From positions 1 through 10,042 of the forward strand of contig JAUXDG010000085.1 of assembly GCA_030618475.1 (NCBI GenBank): a stretch of DNA of 10,042 bases, written 5' to 3'. The DNA is from Gammaproteobacteria bacterium (GTDB taxonomy: Bacteria > Pseudomonadota > Gammaproteobacteria > DSM-19610). Positions 5,801 to 10,042 of the stretch are shown piece by piece; the stretch's first letter is position 1; each line of letters opens with the position of its first letter. The notes beneath the pieces are model-generated. The model was given only the letters and a program-made list of their open reading frames with translations. It was not told the origin of the DNA and did no database searches. The position numbers were made by a program, and so were the translations under genes.

Positions 5801-6456
5801 TGAGGCCGTTTAGTCAGGGCATTGGAATGACTTCCCAGCGCACCCGGGACCGGCTGGTTCAGCGCCTGCGTTCGAAAGGAATCAACAATAACGCCGTGCT
5901 GGAGGCCATCGGCTCCACACCGCGTCATCTTTTCGTCGATGAAGCATTGGCAAGCCGTGCCTACGAAGACACGGCGTTACCCATCGGACAAGGCCAGACG
6001 ATTTCACAACCCTATATCGTTGCACGGATGACGGAATTATTACTGGAAGTCAAACCGGACAAGGTTCTGGAAGTGGGGACCGGCTCGGGTTATCAGGCCG
6101 CGATCCTGTCCAGGCTGGTCGACAAAGTCTATAGCACGGAGCGGATTGAGTCGCTGGCCACCCAGGCGCGACAGCGTTTTCGACGCCTCGGTTACCGTAA
6201 TGTGCGGGTGCAACACAGCGACGGGAGCTGGGGCTGGCCCCAGTTTGGACCTTTTGATGCCATTATCGTCACGGCAGGGGGGGCGGATATTCCCGAGCCC
6301 TTGTTGGAGCAACTGGCGGTCGGCGGGCGCCTGGTCATGCCGCTGGGCGACAGGCTGCGGCAGATTCTGGTTTCCGTTACCCGTACACCAACGGTGTACG
6401 AAAGGGTCGATCTGGAACCCGTGGTTTTTGTGCCGCTGATCGGAGGGGGGGTCTAA
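5800..6456 (+). CDS. pcm: protein-L-isoaspartate O-methyltransferase
   Basis: Pcm methylates isoaspartyl residues in damaged proteins using S-adenosylmethionine, the first step of their repair. The 218-residue product has LPIGQGQTISQPYIVARM with the active-site serine at S69, then the SAM-binding glycine loop VLEVGTGSGYQAAIL (89-103). These are followed by VYSTERI, FDAIIVTAGGADIPE and GGRLVMPLG, and the C-terminus ends in FVPLIGGGV. I chose ATG 5800, overlapping the surE stop by one base; a GTG directly before it would add one residue, and an ATG at 5827 also exists. Two 7-G tracts lie inside the gene (6277-6283 and 6445-6451). The second, with the preceding GGA, forms a strong GGAGG ribosome site for the next gene. 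The stop TAA shares its last base with the next ATG. Confidence 0.96.
   Translation: MRPFSQGIGMTSQRTRDRLVQRLRSKGINNNAVLEAIGSTPRHLFVDEALASRAYEDTALPIGQGQTISQPYIVARMTELLLEVKPDKVLEVGTGSGYQAAILSRLVDKVYSTERIESLATQARQRFRRLGYRNVRVQHSDGSWGWPQFGPFDAIIVTAGGADIPEPLLEQLAVGGRLVMPLGDRLRQILVSVTRTPTVYERVDLEPVVFVPLIGGGV
6442..6446 (+). promoter_or_regulatory. ribosome binding site of the YqaA-like gene
   Basis: GGAGG lies 9 bases before the ATG at 6456, within the last codons of pcm, and runs into a 7-G tract. It is among the strongest Shine-Dalgarno sites in this window and fixes the start of the membrane protein. Confidence 0.6.
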
Positions 6457-7037
6457 TGGGTGTTTTTACCCGCATGTATGATGCGGCATTGCGCTGGTCG
6501 CGCCATCGCCATGCACCTCGCTACCTCGGTGCTTTGAGTTTTGCTGAATCGTCGTTTTTCCCCATTCCACCCGATGTCATGTTGATGCCAATGAGTCTGG
6601 CGAAACCGGACCGTGCCATGCGGTTTGCGACCATTGCCACAGTGACGTCGGTGTTTGGCGGAATGGCCGGTTACGCGATCGGTTATTTTGCCCTGGACTG
6701 GGTGGCACCACTCATCGAAGCAGGCGGGCGCTGGGCATCCGCGTATGCCAAAGCCTCCAGCTGGTTCCACGAGTGGGGATTCTGGACCGTGTTGATTGCA
6801 GGCTTTTCGCCCATTCCCTATAAAGTTTTCACCATTTCGGCGGGTGCCCTGTCGATGTCGTTTATTCCGTTTGTGCTGGCCTCAGCCCTCGGGCGTGGCG
6901 CACGGTTCTTCCTGGTTGCCGGCTTATTGTCCTGGGGGGGGGCGGCGATGGAGGCTCGTCTTCGCCTGTATGTCGAACGGATTGGCTGGGTGTTGGTCGG
7001 TTTGGGGGTTGTTGCCTATCTGGCCCTTCGAGGATAA
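6456..7037 (+). CDS. YqaA/DedA-family inner-membrane protein
   Basis: This 193-residue hydrophobic protein belongs to the DedA/VTT superfamily, YqaA branch. Superfamily members include undecaprenyl-phosphate and phospholipid transporters or scramblases; the substrate of the YqaA branch is not established. Seen in order are a basic N-terminus, the first re-entrant motif ESSFFPIPPDVMLMP (E31, D40), a glycine-rich helix (VFGGMAGYAIGYFAL, 66-80), the second motif IAGFSPIPYKVFTISAGA (114-131), and two further hydrophobic segments near 136-162 and 176-190. The start ATG overlaps the pcm stop by one base and has a strong GGAGG. The gene commonly sits between pcm and nlpD in gammaproteobacteria outside the enterics. 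A run of nine G (6934-6942) encodes W-G-G; a one-base slip there would truncate or change the last 30 residues. Confidence 0.88.
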   Translation: MGVFTRMYDAALRWSRHRHAPRYLGALSFAESSFFPIPPDVMLMPMSLAKPDRAMRFATIATVTSVFGGMAGYAIGYFALDWVAPLIEAGGRWASAYAKASSWFHEWGFWTVLIAGFSPIPYKVFTISAGALSMSFIPFVLASALGRGARFFLVAGLLSWGGAAMEARLRLYVERIGWVLVGLGVVAYLALRG

Positions 7038-7041
7038 CAGC

Positions 7042-7857
7042 GTGCTGCGCAGGGCGTGGCTGATTCTGATTTGCTCTTTAGCGGCCTGCACTTCTCACCC
7101 GATCAATGCGCCGGTGGGTGATCGCAGTGAGCGTCCCCTCAGAAACCCGGACACTCATCGGGTGCGGCAAGGAGATACCCTGTTTTCAGTGGCGTTTTTG
7201 TACGGGTATACGGTGGATGAGTTGGCTGCCTGGAATCGTCTGCGTGCCCCCTACAGTATTTACACGGGTCAGCAACTTCGTCTGACCGCCCCCTCGAAAA
7301 GCACAGTCAGGAAGACCGGGGGCAGGGTCTCCAAGCCAAAAAAACCACCACCCAAATCCAGCCAGCCCAAACCCCGGTATTCGACAAAAATCATTGCCAA
7401 AGCGCCCCCCCAGCTACCGCGGAGCAGGGCTTCCACGGCGCAGACCTCCCGAAGCCGGCACTCTCCAGCGCCTTCCGGTACACAAAAGGTGAACTGGTCG
7501 TGGCCAGCCAGTGGCAGGGTGATTCGCGGCTATAACGCTAAAAGTGCTGGGAAAAAGGGTGTCGATATCGCCGGTAAAACCGGCGAATCCGTGCGCGCAG
7601 CCGCGGCGGGAAAGGTCGTCTACGCCGGGAGTGGACTTAGTGGCTATGGTAGGCTTATCATTATCAAACATAACAAAAACTTTCTCAGTGCTTATGCGCA
7701 TAACCGAAAGTTAATTGCCAGGGAAGGGCAATGGGTGGAGAAGGGAGAACTGATAGCCCAGATGGGGAGCAGTGGTACTGATCGGACCCAGTTGCATTTC
7801 GAAATACGCAAGCAAGGTCGCCCGGTCGATCCATTTCGCTATTTACCCAAACGGTAG
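7042..7857 (+). CDS. nlpD: NlpD-type lipoprotein (LysM plus degenerate LytM/M23 domain)
   Basis: NlpD is an outer-membrane lipoprotein that activates the septal amidase AmiC during daughter-cell separation. The frame is open further upstream, but those codons are an out-of-frame reading of the preceding gene. GTG 7042 has AGGA seven bases before it and gives a lipoprotein signal (LRRAWLILICSLAAC) with lipobox LAAC, cysteine 16, and Thr at +2, consistent with outer-membrane sorting. A LysM domain spans about 39-81 (HRVRQGDTLFSVA to GQQLRL). A basic, proline- and serine-rich linker follows to about 150. The M23 domain ends in RPVDPFRYLPKR. Two zinc-ligand positions are lost: the first H of HxxxD is K (KKGVDIAG), and the first H of HxH is Q (QLHFEI), while SAYAHN remains. 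This matches a non-catalytic activator. A main rpoS promoter lies inside nlpD in E. coli; I could not pick it out here. Confidence 0.93.
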   Translation: MLRRAWLILICSLAACTSHPINAPVGDRSERPLRNPDTHRVRQGDTLFSVAFLYGYTVDELAAWNRLRAPYSIYTGQQLRLTAPSKSTVRKTGGRVSKPKKPPPKSSQPKPRYSTKIIAKAPPQLPRSRASTAQTSRSRHSPAPSGTQKVNWSWPASGRVIRGYNAKSAGKKGVDIAGKTGESVRAAAAGKVVYAGSGLSGYGRLIIIKHNKNFLSAYAHNRKLIAREGQWVEKGELIAQMGSSGTDRTQLHFEIRKQGRPVDPFRYLPKR

Positions 7858-7925
7858 CTGCTCGAGCATGGGGAACGCTGGTTATCCGATAGATGACTGG
7901 TGCAACAACGAGCCGGGGGCTATGC

Positions 7926-8882
7926 ATGGCCAGAAAACAACAAATCGAAAACCAGAAATCACCCTGGTGCGGAGTCAAGGCCGGGAAAGCGTTGAACGCT
8001 ACCGTTGCCGGTGAAGCCAAACCACATCGGGAACCACCCGAGACCGACGCGCATTTTGACGCCACCCGAATGTATCTCAACGAAATCGGGTTTTCACCAC
8101 TGTTAACAGCTGACGAGGAAGTGTATTACGCACGCCTTGCGCAGAAGGGAGATGAGGCCGGTCGCCGGCGCATGATAGTCAGCAACCTGCGCCTGGTGGT
8201 AAAAATTGCGCGTCGTTACATCCACCGTGGTCTGGCATTACTGGATCTGATTGAAGAGGGTAACCTGGGCCTGATTCGCGCGGTGGAGAAATTCGATCCG
8301 GAAAGAGGGTTTCGGTTTTCCACCTATGCGACCTGGTGGATCCGGCAAACCATCGAGCGTGCGATTATGAATCAAACACGCACCATTCGATTGCCGATAC
8401 ACGTCGTTAAGGAGCTGAACGGTTGTCTTCAGGCAGCACGACGCCTGGCTCAGTCGCTGGACCACGAACCCAATGCGGAAGAAATTGCAGAGCTGCTGAA
8501 TAAACCGCTGCAGGACGTCAAACGCATGCTCAAACTCAATGAGCGTGTGACCTCGGTTGATGTGCCCATTGGCAAGGATTCTGACAAGACACTGATTGAT
8601 GCAATACCGGATGAAAATAACCGGGATCCCTCAGATCAGTTACAGGATGCAGATGTGCTGGCCAATCTGGAAATATGGATTGCGCAGTTATCGGACAAAC
8701 AGCGTGAAGTGGTAGAGCGGCGTTTTGGGTTGCACGGCTACAAGATATCCACGCTGGAAGAAGTGGGAAATGAGATAGGGGTCACCCGTGAGCGTGTACG
8801 CCAGATTCAGATGGATGCACTGAAACGCCTGCGTGAAATACTGGAAAACGAGGGCTTTTCATCCGACGCACTGTTTGGCTAG
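7926..8882 (+). CDS. rpoS: RNA polymerase sigma factor RpoS (sigma-38)
   Basis: RpoS directs RNA polymerase to stationary-phase and general-stress promoters. Region 1.2 reads DATRMYLNEIGFSPLLTADEE. Region 2 is nearly invariant (SNLRLVVKIARRY, LIEEGNLGLIRAVEKFDPE, FSTYATWWIRQTIERAIM). Region 3.0 reads LPIHVVKELN and keeps the lysine that marks RpoS against RpoD (K173 in E. coli). Region 4 holds the helix-turn-helix TLEEVGNEIGVTRERVRQIQ. ATG 7926 gives 318 residues; ATG 7893 would add 11. Neither has a good ribosome site, and the N-terminus is poorly conserved, so the start is open. The first roughly 33 residues are net basic, unlike the acidic E. coli N-terminus. Placement directly after nlpD is the defining context. 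It converges with a minus-strand gene only 4 bases away. Confidence 0.96.
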   Translation: MARKQQIENQKSPWCGVKAGKALNATVAGEAKPHREPPETDAHFDATRMYLNEIGFSPLLTADEEVYYARLAQKGDEAGRRRMIVSNLRLVVKIARRYIHRGLALLDLIEEGNLGLIRAVEKFDPERGFRFSTYATWWIRQTIERAIMNQTRTIRLPIHVVKELNGCLQAARRLAQSLDHEPNAEEIAELLNKPLQDVKRMLKLNERVTSVDVPIGKDSDKTLIDAIPDENNRDPSDQLQDADVLANLEIWIAQLSDKQREVVERRFGLHGYKISTLEEVGNEIGVTRERVRQIQMDALKRLREILENEGFSSDALFG

Positions 8883-8908
8883 GAGCCTATTCTCGGGCAG
8901 GCTCCTGG
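8879..8908. terminator. inverted repeat between convergent rpoS and Mth938-like gene
   Basis: AGGAGCCT (8881-8888) and AGGCTCCT (8899-8906) pair perfectly around a 10-base loop; one G-U and one C-G pair extend the stem to 10. It overlaps the rpoS stop and the last codons of the opposite gene. No T-run follows on either strand, so intrinsic termination is doubtful, but the position suits a shared bidirectional 3' hairpin. Confidence 0.5.
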
Positions 8909-9300
8909 TCGGAAACTGACTCGATCAGTAAGGCGGCAATTACTTTGCGCTTTTCAGACAGCAGAATATTATAGGTGCGGCAGGCTGCTGCTGTGTCCAT
9001 CACCTCAAAACCGGTACCGGTTCCGAGTATACTGGCGCTCAGTTTTGCCGGAGGGAAGCAGAGTGCGGGACCGGTTCCCAGCAGTATGATTTCCGGTTGC
9101 ATGGACAGCACGAGGTCAAAGTCCTGCTCTGTTATTTCCTCGTGCCGCCGCGGGCGCCAGTCGGGGATCACCTGGTCCGGTGTCAGTATGAGGCTGCGTC
9201 GATAGCGTTGTTGACCAACCGTAATCTGTCCGTTGTCGCAGGCACGGACCATCAAGCCGCTGTTAAAATCTTCTCTGGCGAAATGCATGCCGTTCAGCAT
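8887..9300 (-). CDS. Mth938-like domain protein (Xcc1710/NDUFAF3-type fold)
   Basis: This 137-residue protein belongs to the Mth938-like family (DUF498/DUF598), related in fold to the mitochondrial complex I assembly factor NDUFAF3. The biochemical role of the bacterial members is not established. Family features visible are GQITVGQQRYRRSLILTPDQ near the N-terminus, DWRPRRHEEITEQDFDLVL, then QPEIILLGTGPALCFPP and the highly conserved FEVMDTAAACRTYNILLSE followed by KVIAALL. ATG at 9298-9300 is given; an ATG at 9286-9288 gives MHFAREDFN and may be nearer the family start. The C-terminal SVSDQEPARE tail is hydrophilic. It is divergent from the aminotransferase gene, 85 bases apart, and such a pairing next to an AlaC-type gene is common in beta- and gammaproteobacteria. 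Confidence 0.87.
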   Translation of the reverse strand: MLNGMHFAREDFNSGLMVRACDNGQITVGQQRYRRSLILTPDQVIPDWRPRRHEEITEQDFDLVLSMQPEIILLGTGPALCFPPAKLSASILGTGTGFEVMDTAAACRTYNILLSEKRKVIAALLIESVSDQEPARE

Positions 9301-9385
9301 ACGTGCTCAGCTTGTTGCATTCCAATATTTTCAGTACCCTACGAACTTCATCTTTCCGACTTAACAATTGCAGAAAAATACCTTC

Positions 9386-10042
9386 GTGGACGAATTTCCC
9401 AGAATCAAACGCCTGCCACCCTATGTCTTCAATATTGTCAATGAGTTGAAGGCGGTCGCTCGAGCGCGTGGTGAAGATATCATCGATTTTGGTATGGGCA
9501 ATCCTGACCGGCCGACGCCGCAGCATATTGTCGATAAACTGATCGAGGCAGTGCAACGAAGCGATACACATCGTTACTCCCTGTCCAAGGGGATCCCGCG
9601 CCTGCGCAAGGCCATTTGCGACTGGTACAAACGCCGTTATGATGTGGATCTCGACCCGGAGACACAGGCGATTGTGACCATCGGTTCCAAGGAAGGGCTG
9701 GCACATCTCGCACTGGCGACGGTGGGGCCCGGGGATGCCGTGCTGGTGCCGAATCCTGCCTATCCGATCCATCCCTACGGCTTTGCCATCGCCGGGGCGG
9801 ATATCCGCCATGTCCCGTTGCGTCCGGACCTTGATTTCTTCGCCGAGCTGGAAAAGGCCATCAAGGACTCATGGCCAAAGCCAAAGATGCTGATACTCAA
9901 TTTCCCCGGCAACCCGACCACACAGTGTGTCGACCTGGGGTTCTTCGATCAGGTTGTCGCCATTGCCAAGGAACACAAGATCTGGGTCATCCAGGACCTG
10001 GCCTATGCCGATCTCGTCTTTGACGGTTACCAGGCGCCCTCC
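9386..10042 (+). CDS. alaC: AlaC-type alanine/glutamate aminotransferase, N-terminal part
   Basis: This is a class I/II PLP-dependent aminotransferase that runs off the right edge; 219 residues are visible. The closest family I recognise is AlaC (YfdZ), which makes alanine from pyruvate and glutamate. Shared blocks are FPRIKRLPPYVFNI, GEDIIDFGMGNPD, DTHRYSLSKGIPRLR, AIVTIGSKEGLAHL, VLVPNPAYPIHPYG, PKPKMLILNFPGNPTTQC and the PLP-ring motif DLAYADLVFDGY. The catalytic lysine (SKSYNM in E. coli) lies beyond the window. I chose GTG 9386 (MDEFPRIK); the frame has a stop at 9362-9364, and the only other candidate is TTG 9368, six residues longer. Neither has a clear ribosome site. In relatives it often precedes hom and thrC, which may continue to the right. 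Confidence 0.92.
   Translation, partial: MDEFPRIKRLPPYVFNIVNELKAVARARGEDIIDFGMGNPDRPTPQHIVDKLIEAVQRSDTHRYSLSKGIPRLRKAICDWYKRRYDVDLDPETQAIVTIGSKEGLAHLALATVGPGDAVLVPNPAYPIHPYGFAIAGADIRHVPLRPDLDFFAELEKAIKDSWPKPKMLILNFPGNPTTQCVDLGFFDQVVAIAKEHKIWVIQDLAYADLVFDGYQAPS

Noticed and set aside
6796..7041. Upstream extension of the nlpD frame
   Set aside because: It overlaps the YqaA-like gene out of frame; the GTG at 7042 has a ribosome site and begins a proper lipoprotein signal.
7772..8014. 80-residue plus-strand frame across the nlpD end and rpoS start
   Set aside because: It lies inside nlpD and rpoS in another frame with no family resemblance.
9301..9385. Divergent promoter between the Mth938-like gene and alaC
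   Set aside because: Only weak matches exist (TTGTTG with TACCCT at 17 bases, about half of the consensus positions), too poor to list.
9263..9811. 182-residue minus-strand frame opposite the aminotransferase
   Set aside because: The plus strand encodes a clear AlaC-type protein here; the antisense frame is a codon-bias shadow.
1..10042. CRISPR array, toxin-antitoxin, phage or defence genes
   Set aside because: No direct-repeat array and no such families were seen; all sizeable stretches belong to housekeeping genes.

Overview
The window is a gene-dense piece of a gammaproteobacterial chromosome, probably from a marine or sulfur-oxidising-type lineage. That last step is inference; there is no 16S or lineage-specific marker here. 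The order ftsB-ispD-ispF-truD-surE-pcm-nlpD-rpoS is the classic gammaproteobacterial block around rpoS. Nearly all of the window is coding, and many genes overlap by 1 to 4 bases.

Layout. Bases 1 to about 180 hold, on the minus strand, a fragment of an FG-GAP/VCBS-type calcium-binding repeat protein that runs off the left edge. At about 180 the sequence switches abruptly to the C-terminal 60 percent or less of enolase (to 795). The active-site N-terminal part of enolase is missing, and the switch falls on a GAATTC hexamer. Then come ftsB (divisome), ispD and ispF (isoprenoid precursors, GTGA overlap), a 118-base dyad-symmetric repeat, truD (tRNA pseudouridine synthase) and a YggS-type PLP homeostasis protein. 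An SmrA-like Smr-domain gene lies on the minus strand (4420-4953). From 5045 a second plus-strand block runs surE, pcm, a YqaA/DedA-type membrane protein, nlpD (lipoprotein with LysM and a degenerate LytM domain) and rpoS. A minus-strand Mth938-like gene converges on rpoS, and an AlaC-type aminotransferase leaves the right edge.

Functional picture. The genes are mostly housekeeping: cell division (ftsB, nlpD), isoprenoid supply (ispDF), tRNA modification (truD), and repair or stationary-phase survival (surE, pcm, rpoS). I see no defence system, CRISPR array, tRNA, rRNA, integrase or transposase gene. I found no convincing new multi-gene system.

The points worth a second look are the FG-GAP/enolase junction, the long inverted repeat that supplies the only ATG of truD, the yggS and smrA genes placed between truD and surE, a cluster of 7 to 9 base G/C tracts in pcm-yqaA-nlpD, and a basic N-terminus on RpoS.
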